Source of the DNA: Pseudomonadota bacterium
Lineage (GTDB): Bacteria > Pseudomonadota > Alphaproteobacteria > Rhizobiales > Beijerinckiaceae
Assembly (NCBI GenBank): GCA_023423995.1
Contig: JAFAEL010000224.1
Location: 1-18,930 of the forward strand
DNA: 18,930 nt
Reading direction: 5' to 3'
Shown here: positions 1 to 6,819 of the stretch, one piece after another
How positions within the stretch are numbered: the stretch's first letter is position 1
How the letters are laid out: the number at the start of each line of letters is the position of its first letter
The notes under the pieces: generated by a model
What the model was told of the DNA's origin: nothing
The model's input: only the letters and a program-made list of their open reading frames with translations
The model's database searches: none
Position numbers and translations under genes: made by a program

Positions 1-3
1 GCC

Positions 4-855
4 CTAGGAGCGACTGGCGATTTCTGCGCCCTGCGAGAGCGAGCGGCTCAGTGCTGTTGCGGCCTGTTCCAGGCTGGCGAGCCTCACGGGAAGGTCGTCG
101 TTGAAGATGCGCTGCACCGGCCCGGTGAGGCCGACGCTGTAGAGGATGGAGCCGTCGGCGAGCCGCACCGGGTAGCCGAGGGCGCCGAGCCCCTCGTCGA
201 TCTCCGACACGCACGTGCCGTATCCCTTCTCCCGCACCGTCTCGTAATCCTTTAGGATCTTTTCTCGATCCGTGCAGGTCTGGCTCGTCAGGGAGACGAG
301 TCCGCCTTCCAGCGCCTTCTCCACGATCGCGGGTGCCTGGAACGCCAGGATCGCCTTCGCGGTCGCGGCTGCGTGCGGGGGCATCTGGAGGTCCGGCTGC
401 ACATAGCTGCGCCACTGCACCTCGGGCGAGATGCTGAACACCACCCTCACCGCATGACCCACGAGGCGGGTCAGATAGCAGGTCTCGCCGCGCTCCGCCG
501 CGAGCGCCTCGATGGCGGGCCGCGCGAGCGTCTCGAGCCAGCCTTGCTCGGCCGAGGCGTGAAGGAGCCGGACGAGCCTCTTGCCGAGCGTATAGGCACG
601 GTGCCGCCCCCCGCCCTCGACCAGCCCGGCCCGTGACAGCCCGGCAAGGAGGCGGTGCGCGCTCGTCTTCGGCATGTCCAGGGCGGCGCAGACATCGCTC
701 ATCGTGACCGCACCCGGGAAGGCGGCGACGAGCTCGAGCACGCTCATGTAGCGGTCGAGGGGGCCGCCGGGGGAAGGCTCGGCATCGCCGTCCCGCCCTG
801 CTTGGATAATGGGCACGCTGCCTCGAGAAGCGCGATTGACAATCCGGCTCGGCAC
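4..855 (-). CDS. IclR-family transcriptional regulator
   Basis: DNA-binding regulator that probably represses or activates the divergent importer operon in response to a small carboxylate or ring compound. In the longest reading frame (GTG at 912) the N-terminal winged helix-turn-helix starts near DRYMSVLELVAAFPG, and the recognition helix region is DMPKTSAHRLLAGLSRAGL. The rest is the IclR effector domain, including ETCYLTRLVG, the PPHAAATAKAILA segment and the C-terminal GYPVRLADGSILYSVGLTGP block. I prefer the GTG at 855 (283 aa). It has a GGAG Shine-Dalgarno (plus-strand CTCC at 862-865) 6 nt away, whereas the GTG at 912 has none and would place the operator-like array at 874-906 inside the gene. 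A further GTG at 816 (270 aa) is also possible. The stop lies 4 nt from the window edge, so the gene is complete. Family call is firm; effector unknown. Confidence 0.93.
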   Translation of the reverse strand: MPSRIVNRASRGSVPIIQAGRDGDAEPSPGGPLDRYMSVLELVAAFPGAVTMSDVCAALDMPKTSAHRLLAGLSRAGLVEGGGRHRAYTLGKRLVRLLHASAEQGWLETLARPAIEALAAERGETCYLTRLVGHAVRVVFSISPEVQWRSYVQPDLQMPPHAAATAKAILAFQAPAIVEKALEGGLVSLTSQTCTDREKILKDYETVREKGYGTCVSEIDEGLGALGYPVRLADGSILYSVGLTGPVQRIFNDDLPVRLASLEQAATALSRSLSQGAEIASRS

Positions 856-873
856 CTTAGGCTCCAAACTGAA

Positions 874-906
874 TTCCGGAACATAGTTCCTTTTTCCGGA
901 ACTTCC
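874..906. promoter_or_regulatory. Operator-like array of GGAA/TTCC half-sites in the divergent intergenic region
   Basis: The sequence holds GGAAC-ATA-GTTCC (878-890), the 9-mer TTCCGGAAC twice as a direct repeat (874-882 and 894-902, 20 bp apart, about two helical turns), and GGAACTTCC (898-906). Spaced inverted GGAA/TTCC half-sites are the usual shape of IclR-family operators. The array ends 36 nt before the ATG of the binding-protein gene and begins 18 nt upstream of the preferred regulator start, so one bound regulator could control both directions. A TTGACA at 836-841 could be a -35 box, but I see no convincing -10 partner. The repeats are seen directly; the operator role is inferred. 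Confidence 0.62.
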
Positions 907-942
907 AAGCACATTCGATCAGACACTCGACGGGGAACGGAC

Positions 943-2088
943 ATGCGACAGACACGACGGGCGGTTCTCGCGACGGCGGCAGCCGTCTTCCTGGCCGGGA
1001 CGGTCATGTCCTCCGCCGCGGATGGCCCGATCGCGATCGGCGCAACCGTTCCGACCACCGGCCCGCTCTCCCTCACGGGCAAGCAGTACTTCAACACGCT
1101 GACGATGGCCGAAGAGGACATCAACAAGGCCGGCGGCATCAATGGCCGCCAGATCAAAATGGTGATCGAGGATGCCGGCGCGTCGAACAGCACCGCCGTC
1201 TCGGCCTTCGTGAAGCTGGTCCAGGAGACGAAGCCCCCCTTCGCGTTCCTCACGAGCTACTCCACCCAGAATCTCGCCGTCGCTCCGGAGGTCGCCAAGG
1301 CCGGAATTCCGGTGATGTATGCGGGCGGAGCGGATGCCGTCGCCGAGAACGGGAACTCCTGGATGTTCCGCATCCGTCCCTCCGACAGCCTGGCCGGCCG
1401 CGCCATGGCGCAGTTCGCGACGGGCACCCTGAAGGCGAGCAAGCCCGGAATCCTCTACATCCAGAACGACTTCGGCCAGGGCGGCGCGGCGGTCGCGCAG
1501 AAGCAGCTGGAAGCGGCCGGCATTAAGGTCGCGGCGAGCGAGGCCTATGGCCAGAACGACAAGGACTTCTCCGCCCAGCTGCTGCGCCTGCGCTCCTCGG
1601 GCGCCGATGTCGTCTTCATCTTCTGCTACCCGGCCGACGGCGCGCTCGTCCTCCGGCAGGCGAAGGCGCTCGGCCTGAAGATGCCGATCGTGGCATCCTC
1701 CGCGGCCTTCGTGCCGGCCGCCCTGCAGCTGCTTTCGGCGGCCGATCTCGACAATGTCTGGGGCGTGGTCGACGCCTTCGTGGATGCGAGCGTCGGCGAG
1801 CGCATGAAGGACTTCGGCGCACGCTACAAGGCGAAGTTCGGCACGGACGCGGACCCTTACGGCCTCGCCTATTACGACGGCGCGATGCTCATGGCCGAGG
1901 GCATGCGCAAGGTCGGGACCGACCCCAAGGCGCTCCGCGACTGGATCGCCTCCGCGAAGGAATGGCCCGGCATCGGCCATCCCTACACCTTCGACGCGAA
2001 GGGGAACGGCGTGCACGACCTTGCGGTCGTCAAGGCCAAGCGCGGCACCAAGAGCCTCGAGCTCGTGCAGAACGTGAAGCTCGACTGA
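943..2088 (+). CDS. ABC transporter periplasmic substrate-binding protein, branched-chain amino acid (LivJ/LivK) type
   Basis: Periplasmic receptor that captures the solute and delivers it to the LivHM permease encoded next. The 381-aa product starts MRQTRRAVLATAAAVFLAG and has a signal peptide with likely cleavage near residues 25-26 (SSAAD); the RR pair leaves Tat export possible. The mature protein is a type-I periplasmic binding fold: IAIGATVPTTGPLSLTGKQY at the front, EEDINKAGGINGRQIKMVIED, the IRPSDSLAGRAMAQF segment, ILYIQNDFGQGGAAV opening the second lobe, and AYYDGAMLMAEGMRKVG near the end. The ATG at 943 follows a GGGGAA stretch and is the only start giving an N-terminal signal peptide; longer upstream readings run through the regulator and operator. 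This family binds many compounds besides leucine (amides, aromatic acids, urea), so context should decide the ligand. Confidence 0.93.
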   Translation: MRQTRRAVLATAAAVFLAGTVMSSAADGPIAIGATVPTTGPLSLTGKQYFNTLTMAEEDINKAGGINGRQIKMVIEDAGASNSTAVSAFVKLVQETKPPFAFLTSYSTQNLAVAPEVAKAGIPVMYAGGADAVAENGNSWMFRIRPSDSLAGRAMAQFATGTLKASKPGILYIQNDFGQGGAAVAQKQLEAAGIKVAASEAYGQNDKDFSAQLLRLRSSGADVVFIFCYPADGALVLRQAKALGLKMPIVASSAAFVPAALQLLSAADLDNVWGVVDAFVDASVGERMKDFGARYKAKFGTDADPYGLAYYDGAMLMAEGMRKVGTDPKALRDWIASAKEWPGIGHPYTFDAKGNGVHDLAVVKAKRGTKSLELVQNVKLD

Positions 2089-2099
2089 GCCACGCTGCG

Positions 2100-2124
2100 G
2101 CGGCCGCGGGATATCCGCGGCCGC
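2100..2124 (+). other. GC-rich perfect hairpin between the binding-protein and permease genes
   Basis: GCGGCCGCGG (2100-2109) pairs fully with CCGCGGCCGC (2115-2124) around a GATAT loop, giving a 10-bp all-G/C stem 11 nt after the binding-protein stop. No T-run follows, so it is not a classic intrinsic terminator. In transporter operons such a hairpin often blocks 3' exonucleases or causes partial termination, making the binding protein more abundant than the membrane subunits. That role is inferred here. Confidence 0.6.
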
Positions 2125-2149
2125 TCCTGGCGGCTCGCGGCAGAATCCC

Positions 2150-3025
2150 ATGGCTGATCTCATCCAACTCGTCACGAACGGGCTTGCGCTCGGTAGCGTC
2201 TACGCGCTGGCCGCGATCGGCTTCGTGATCGTCTATTCCGCGACCGGCGTCGTGAATTTCGCTGCCGGCCAATTCGTGATGCTCGGGACATTCGCCGGCG
2301 TCACCACCCTGCTGCATTTCGGTCTTCCGATGCCGGTCGGCTATGCCGGCGCGGTCGCCCTGATGGCGCTGTTCGGGCTCCTGTTCTACGCGGTCGTCTA
2401 CCTGCCGCTCAGCCGCAGCCCGGTCGTCACGATCATCATCGGCACGGTGGCGATCGGCATCACGCTCCAGAACGCAGCGCTTCTCACCTTCGGGTCCTGG
2501 CCGTTCCGCCTGACCTCGCCCGTCGAGGACATGGTGGTCGAGATCGGCGGCGCTGTGATCCCGATGCATGCTATCGCGGTCGTGGTCGCGACGGCGGTCC
2601 TCATCGGGCTTCTATGGCTTCTCCTGAACCGAACCGCGCTCGGCATCGCCATGCGGGCCGTCGCGCAGGACGTGCGGGCCGCCAAGCTGATGGGGCTGCG
2701 GGTCAACGTCCTCCTCGCCTTCACCTGGGTGCTGGCCTCCGTGCTCGCGGGCGTCGCCGGCCTGATGCTCGGCCCGATGTGGTTCGCCGACGTGAACATG
2801 GGCGATCCGATCGCCCTCAAGGCCTTCGCCGCAACCATCATCGGCGGCTTCGGCAGCCTTCCCGGCGCCATCGCGGGCGGCCTCTTCGTGGGCCTCGCCG
2901 AGGTTCTGGGCGCCTCGTACATCTCGTCGGCCTACAAGGACCTCATCGCGTTCGGGGCCATGATCCTGTTCCTGCTCGTGCGCCCGCAGGGCGTCTTCGG
3001 CGAGCGCATCCAGGACCGGGGCTGA
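2150..3025 (+). CDS. livH: Branched-chain amino acid-type ABC transporter permease, LivH family
   Basis: Inner-membrane permease subunit that pairs with the LivM protein encoded next to form the translocation channel. The 291-aa product is strongly hydrophobic, with about eight predicted spans. It opens with the LivH hallmark NGLALGSVYALAAIGFVIVY, followed by GVVNFAAGQFVMLG. The cytoplasmic coupling region is GIAMRAVAQDVRAAKLMGL, and the C-terminal IIGGFGSLPGAIAGGLFVGL is typical of the family. Length matches the usual 290-310 aa. It lies 61 nt after the binding-protein gene, across a hairpin, and is followed after 5 nt by livM. No good Shine-Dalgarno precedes the ATG, so translation may rely on mRNA context. 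Confidence 0.94.
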   Translation: MADLIQLVTNGLALGSVYALAAIGFVIVYSATGVVNFAAGQFVMLGTFAGVTTLLHFGLPMPVGYAGAVALMALFGLLFYAVVYLPLSRSPVVTIIIGTVAIGITLQNAALLTFGSWPFRLTSPVEDMVVEIGGAVIPMHAIAVVVATAVLIGLLWLLLNRTALGIAMRAVAQDVRAAKLMGLRVNVLLAFTWVLASVLAGVAGLMLGPMWFADVNMGDPIALKAFAATIIGGFGSLPGAIAGGLFVGLAEVLGASYISSAYKDLIAFGAMILFLLVRPQGVFGERIQDRG

Positions 3026-3030
3026 TCGTC

Positions 3031-4005
3031 ATGCGCTCTTCGCTTCCCCTCCTGGCCGTGCTGCTGATCGCGGGTCTCGGCCTGTCCTTCGCGGCGTCGG
3101 AGTACACGCTCCGCCTCCTCAACATGGCCGTGATATCCTCCGTCGCGGTCGTCGGGCTCAATTTCGCCTTCGGCTATGCGGGCCTGATCTCGCTCGGCCA
3201 CGCTGCCTTCGTGGGACTGGGCGCCTACACGCTCGCAATCCTTACGACACAGGCCGGCTGGTCTCCCTGGCTGGCCGCCATACCGGCGATAGCCGGGACG
3301 GGCCTCGTTGCCGCGGTGCTGGGCTACCCGCTCCTGCGCCTCAAGGGCCACTACCTGGCCCTGGCGACCCTCGGCCTGAACGTCAGCTTCAGCATCGTCG
3401 CCGCGAACTGGATCGAGGTCACGGGCGGCACCAACGGCATCGCCCGGATCCCCGGCCTCAATGTCTTCGGCCACGCGCTGACGGATGAGCGCTCCTTCCT
3501 CTGGTTCGGGCTCGCCGTGCTCGCGCTCCTCTCCCTAATCGCCCTCGCGATCCATGGCTCGCGCATCGGCCGGGCTATGATGGCGGTCCGCGACGACGAG
3601 ACGGCCGCCGCGATGACCGGCATCAACGTGACCGGCGTGAGCGTAGCGGCCTTTGCTCTGTCGGCCGTCTATGCAGCCGTCGCCGGCTGCCTCTTCGCCA
3701 CCCATGTCCATTTCGTCTCGCCGGACGATTTCAGCTACGCGCATTCCATCACGCATCTCGCCATGCTGATCGTCGGCGGTGAGGGCACGGTTGTGGGCGC
3801 GATCATCGGCGCCACGATCCTCACCTTCCTGCCCGAGTGGTTCCGCATCTTCGGCGACGGCTATCTCGCCTTCTTCGGCCTGATGATGCTCGCCATCCTC
3901 ATCTTCCTGCCGACCGGGATCATGGGTCTCCTGCGCCGCTGGCGCCGGCCGGTCCGTCCAGCCGCCCCGGCCGAGGCGGATCTCAAGGAGGCCGTGCGGT
4001 CATGA
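3031..4005 (+). CDS. livM: Branched-chain amino acid-type ABC transporter permease, LivM family
   Basis: Second inner-membrane permease subunit of the importer. The 324-aa product contains the LivM signatures LNFAFGYAGLISLGHAAFVG near residues 45-65, GYPLLRLKGHYLALATLGL in the middle, the EVTGGTNGIARIPGL substrate-side loop, and the coupling helix region GRAMMAVRDDETAAAMTGI. The C-terminal EGTVVGAIIGATILTFLPEW block is standard. Start is the ATG 5 nt after the livH stop; a longer upstream reading runs antiparallel to family patterns through livH in another frame. The stop overlaps the next start as ATGA (4002-4005), pointing to translational coupling with livG. Confidence 0.94.
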   Translation: MRSSLPLLAVLLIAGLGLSFAASEYTLRLLNMAVISSVAVVGLNFAFGYAGLISLGHAAFVGLGAYTLAILTTQAGWSPWLAAIPAIAGTGLVAAVLGYPLLRLKGHYLALATLGLNVSFSIVAANWIEVTGGTNGIARIPGLNVFGHALTDERSFLWFGLAVLALLSLIALAIHGSRIGRAMMAVRDDETAAAMTGINVTGVSVAAFALSAVYAAVAGCLFATHVHFVSPDDFSYAHSITHLAMLIVGGEGTVVGAIIGATILTFLPEWFRIFGDGYLAFFGLMMLAILIFLPTGIMGLLRRWRRPVRPAAPAEADLKEAVRS

Positions 4006-4739
4006 GCGCCCTTCAGGCAACCGGCATCACCAAGCGCTTCGGCGGCCTTCTTGCGCTCTCCGAGGTCGATCTCACGGTCAATCCGGGCGAGTTCGTCGCT
4101 CTGATCGGCCCGAACGGCGCGGGAAAGTCGACGCTGCTCAACGTCCTCACGGGGCTGTCGGCGCCCACGACAGGGCGCATCGCGCTGGAGGGACGGGATA
4201 TCACCCGGCTTTCCACCCACGGCCGCATCCGCGCGGGGCTCGGACGCACCTTCCAGCACGGAAGGCTCTTCGAGCGCCTGAGCGTGGTGGAGAACGTCAT
4301 GGTCGGCGCCGCGAACCAGAAGGGCCGGAGCGAGGCCGAACTGCGCAGTCACGCGCTTCGGCAGCTTGATCGCATGGGGCTGGGGCGCTTCGCCGAGGAG
4401 CCGATCTCGGCGCTGACCTACGGCAACCGGCGCATGGTCGAGCTGACGCGCGTGCTCGCCTGCGGGCCACGCGTGCTCCTGCTCGACGAGCCGGCGGCCG
4501 GCCTGAACACCGGCGAGGTCGAGGACCTGATGACGAGGCTCCGGGCCATCCGCAGCGAGGACAAGATCGCGATCGTGCTGATCGAGCACAACATGGGCAT
4601 GGTGATGCGGCTCGCCGAACGCGTCGTCGTGCTGAACTTCGGCAGCAAGATCGCCGAGGGCACGCCTGCCGAAGTGCAGGCGGATCCCGCCGTCCTGTCC
4701 GCATATCTCGGCGAGGGAGCAGCGCATGCTCGCCATTGA
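4002..4739 (+). CDS. livG: ABC transporter ATP-binding protein, LivG family
   Basis: One of the two cytoplasmic ATPases driving the importer. The 245-aa product has Walker A GPNGAGKST at residues 36-44, a Q-loop in LGRTFQHGRLF, the family's variant signature LTYGNRRMVEL in place of LSGGQ, Walker B VLLLDEPAAGLN, and the H-loop histidine in VLIEHNMGMVM. The LIEHNM wording and C-terminal LNFGSKIAEGTPAEV are typical of LivG rather than LivF. Its start overlaps the livM stop by 4 nt, and its end overlaps the livF start by 14 nt, so M-G-F are translationally coupled. Confidence 0.95.
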   Translation: MSALQATGITKRFGGLLALSEVDLTVNPGEFVALIGPNGAGKSTLLNVLTGLSAPTTGRIALEGRDITRLSTHGRIRAGLGRTFQHGRLFERLSVVENVMVGAANQKGRSEAELRSHALRQLDRMGLGRFAEEPISALTYGNRRMVELTRVLACGPRVLLLDEPAAGLNTGEVEDLMTRLRAIRSEDKIAIVLIEHNMGMVMRLAERVVVLNFGSKIAEGTPAEVQADPAVLSAYLGEGAAHARH

Positions 4740-5433
4740 CAAGCTGACCGTCGCCTATGGCGAGATCGTCGCCCTGCACGGCATCTCGCTGAATGTGGCG
4801 GCGGGCGAGACCGTGGCGCTGATCGGAGCCAACGGCGCCGGCAAGACCACGCTGCTGCAGACCATCTCCGGGCTCAACCCTGTGCGGGGCGGCGATATCC
4901 GGTTCGCCGGCGCCTCCATCGCCGGCGCCTCCTGCGATCGCCGGGTGCGGATGGGGATCGCCCATGCTCCCGAAGGTCGCCGCATCTTCCCCGGCCTGAC
5001 CGTGGAGGAGAACCTGATCATCGGCACCGCTCCGTGGCGGCGCCCCGGCGGCTCCTATGCCGACGAGCTGGCCTTCGTGTTCGACCTGTTCCCTCGCCTC
5101 AAGGAGCGCCGGAAGCAGCTCGGCTGGTCGCTCTCCGGCGGCGAGCAGCAGATGCTCGCCATCGGCCGCGCCCTGATGGCGAAGCCGAAGCTGCTCCTGC
5201 TGGACGAGCCCTCGCTCGGCCTCGCGCCGCGTCTCGCCGAGGAGGTTTACGAGCGGGTCGGGCGCATCCGGAGCAGCGGCCTGACGATCCTGGTCGTCGA
5301 GCAGAATACGGTCCTGGCGTTGGCCGTGGCGGATCGCGGCTACGTGCTCGAGACCGGCCGGGTCGTCCTGGAGGGCTCGGCCGCCGACCTCAAGACCAAT
5401 CCCCGCGTGCGCGAAGCCTATCTCGGCCGCTGA
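4726..5433 (+). CDS. livF: ABC transporter ATP-binding protein, LivF family
   Basis: Second cytoplasmic ATPase of the importer, acting as a heterodimer with LivG. The 235-aa product has Walker A GANGAGKTT at residues 34-42, EGRRIFPGLTVEENL after the Q-loop region, signature LSGGEQQMLAI, and Walker B LLLLDEPSLGL. The H-loop histidine is replaced by glutamine in ILVVEQN, which is normal for LivF. The start lies inside the end of livG, preceded by GAGGGAG. The gene ends 16 nt before the aminotransferase ATG, so the transporter and first enzyme are probably co-transcribed. Confidence 0.95.
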   Translation: MLAIDKLTVAYGEIVALHGISLNVAAGETVALIGANGAGKTTLLQTISGLNPVRGGDIRFAGASIAGASCDRRVRMGIAHAPEGRRIFPGLTVEENLIIGTAPWRRPGGSYADELAFVFDLFPRLKERRKQLGWSLSGGEQQMLAIGRALMAKPKLLLLDEPSLGLAPRLAEEVYERVGRIRSSGLTILVVEQNTVLALAVADRGYVLETGRVVLEGSAADLKTNPRVREAYLGR

Positions 5434-5449
5434 GGCCAGGAGACGAGTG

Positions 5450-6766
5450 ATGACCTATCCAGATCCCGCTTCCCGGTCGAAGGCGGCTCACGATCGTGCC
5501 CGCGCGAGCCTGCCCGGCGGCAACACGCGCACGACCGTGTTCATGAAGCCGTACCAGATCTACGCCGAGCGGGGCGAAGGCTGCCGCGTGATCGACCTCG
5601 ACGGCGTGGCGCGGATCGACTGCATCAACAATTTCACCTCGCTCATCCACGGCCACGCTCATCCGGTGCTCGTGGAAGCCGCCTGCGCACAGATGCGTCT
5701 CGGCAGCGCGCCGGGCCTGCCGACGCTCTCCGAGATCGACCTCGCCGAACTGCTCTGCGGCCGCGTGGCCTCCCTCGACCGCATCCGGTTCAGCAATTCT
5801 GGCACGGAAGCCGTGATGAATGCCCTGAAGGCCGCCCGCGCCTTCACGGGCCGGCCGAAGATCGCCAAGTGCGAGGGCGCCTATCACGGCTCCTACGATT
5901 ATGCGGAGGTGAGCCTCGAGTCTCGCCCCGAGACCTGGACTCAGGGTCCGCCGGCCTCCGTGCCCTACGCCAAGGGCACCCCCCAGGGCGTGCTCGATGA
6001 CGTGGTGACGCTTCCCTTTAACGATATCGACGGCGCGGTCAGCCTCATCCGGGCGCACGGCGCCGATCTCGCCTGCGTGCTGGTCGATCCCATGCCGAAC
6101 CGCGCCGGGCTCGTTCCGGCCGACCGTGCCTACATCCAGGCGCTCCGGGAGGTCACGCGGGAGGTGGGTGCGCTGCTGATCTTCGACGAGGTGATCAGCT
6201 TCCGGCTCGGCTATGGCGGCGCGCAGCCGCATTGGGGCGTGGACGCGGATCTCACCACCTTCGGCAAGATCATGGGCGGCGGTTTCCCGGTCGGCGCGAC
6301 CGGGGGACGGGCCGACGTGATGGCCGTCTTCGACCCGAGCGAGGGGAAGCCGGCCTTGCCGGCCGGGGGCACCTTCTCGGCGAACCCGGTCACCATGCGG
6401 GCCGGCCTCGCCGCCATGGAACTCCTCGACCACGCCGCCTTCGAGCGCCTCGACGCCATGGGCGAGAAGGTTCGCTCGGGAATAAACGAGGCATTCCGGA
6501 AGGCGGGGGTGCCCGGTGGCGCGACCGGAATGGGATCGCTCCTGAAGATCCACTTCACCGACCGGCCGGTGCGCGACTACCGCTCCGCCCATCTCGGCGC
6601 AGCGGAGACCCAACGCCAGGCCGCCTTCTTCCGCACGCTCCTCAACGAGGGCGTCCTGATGGCGAGCTACGGCCTGATGGCGCTCTCCACGCCGATGACC
6701 GACGACGACCTGGATGCCATCCTGACCGCCGTCTCCGCCGGCCTCGTCGCAGCCAAGTCCGCCTGA
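5450..6766 (+). CDS. Class-III PLP-dependent aminotransferase, GSA-aminomutase/beta-amino-acid aminotransferase type
   Basis: PLP enzyme expected to move an amino group from an amino acid, probably a beta- or omega-amino acid, to a keto acid. In the 438-aa product the PLP phosphate region is SNSGTEAVMNALKAARAFTG, the aromatic-stacking segment is EGAYHGSYDYAEV, the pyridine-binding Asp is in LLIFDEVISFRL, and the Schiff-base lysine is K273 in TTFGKIMGGGFPVGA. It resembles glutamate-1-semialdehyde aminomutase (HemL) but shares several blocks with bacterial beta-phenylalanine aminotransferase: RADVMAVFDP, a GGTFSANPVTM block, GMGSLLKIHF and FFRTLLNEGV. Context (importer before, ring-opening hydrolase after) argues against tetrapyrrole synthesis. 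The ATG at 5450 has AGGAGA at 6-nt spacing; a GTG immediately upstream (5447) is too close to it. Family firm, substrate unknown. Confidence 0.9.
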   Translation: MTYPDPASRSKAAHDRARASLPGGNTRTTVFMKPYQIYAERGEGCRVIDLDGVARIDCINNFTSLIHGHAHPVLVEAACAQMRLGSAPGLPTLSEIDLAELLCGRVASLDRIRFSNSGTEAVMNALKAARAFTGRPKIAKCEGAYHGSYDYAEVSLESRPETWTQGPPASVPYAKGTPQGVLDDVVTLPFNDIDGAVSLIRAHGADLACVLVDPMPNRAGLVPADRAYIQALREVTREVGALLIFDEVISFRLGYGGAQPHWGVDADLTTFGKIMGGGFPVGATGGRADVMAVFDPSEGKPALPAGGTFSANPVTMRAGLAAMELLDHAAFERLDAMGEKVRSGINEAFRKAGVPGGATGMGSLLKIHFTDRPVRDYRSAHLGAAETQRQAAFFRTLLNEGVLMASYGLMALSTPMTDDDLDAILTAVSAGLVAAKSA

Positions 6767-6780
6767 TCGCAGAACCTCTC

Positions 6781-6800
6781 CGGCCTCCGCAAGGAGGCCG
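6781..6800 (+). other. Hairpin with GCAA tetraloop upstream of hyuB
   Basis: CGGCCTCC (6781-6788) and GGAGGCCG (6793-6800) form an 8-bp perfect stem closed by a GCAA tetraloop, a GNRA loop of high stability. It lies 14 nt after the aminotransferase stop. The right arm contains the strongest Shine-Dalgarno-like sequence in the gap (AAGGAGG, 6791-6797), but that lies 22 nt before the hyuB ATG, too far for direct use. No T-run follows, so RNA stability or expression tuning between the two genes is more likely than termination. Confidence 0.5.
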
Positions 6801-6819
6801 CCAGCATCCAGAGATCGTC

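Noticed and set aside
836..862. Sigma-70 promoter built on TTGACA at 836-841
   Set aside because: No acceptable -10 hexamer lies at 16-18 nt spacing, so it is mentioned only as a weak possibility.
655..942. N-terminal extension of the binding-protein frame upstream of 943
   Set aside because: It would bury the signal peptide and run through the regulator gene and the operator array; the ATG at 943 gives a normal export signal.
919..2175. A 418-codon minus-strand open frame opposite the substrate-binding protein gene
   Set aside because: It mirrors an evident signal-peptide-bearing binding protein and has no domain signature; high GC suppresses stop codons on the opposite strand.
5447..5449. 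GTG start for the aminotransferase
   Set aside because: It sits only 3 nt from AGGAGA, while the adjoining ATG at 5450 has an ideal 6-nt spacing.
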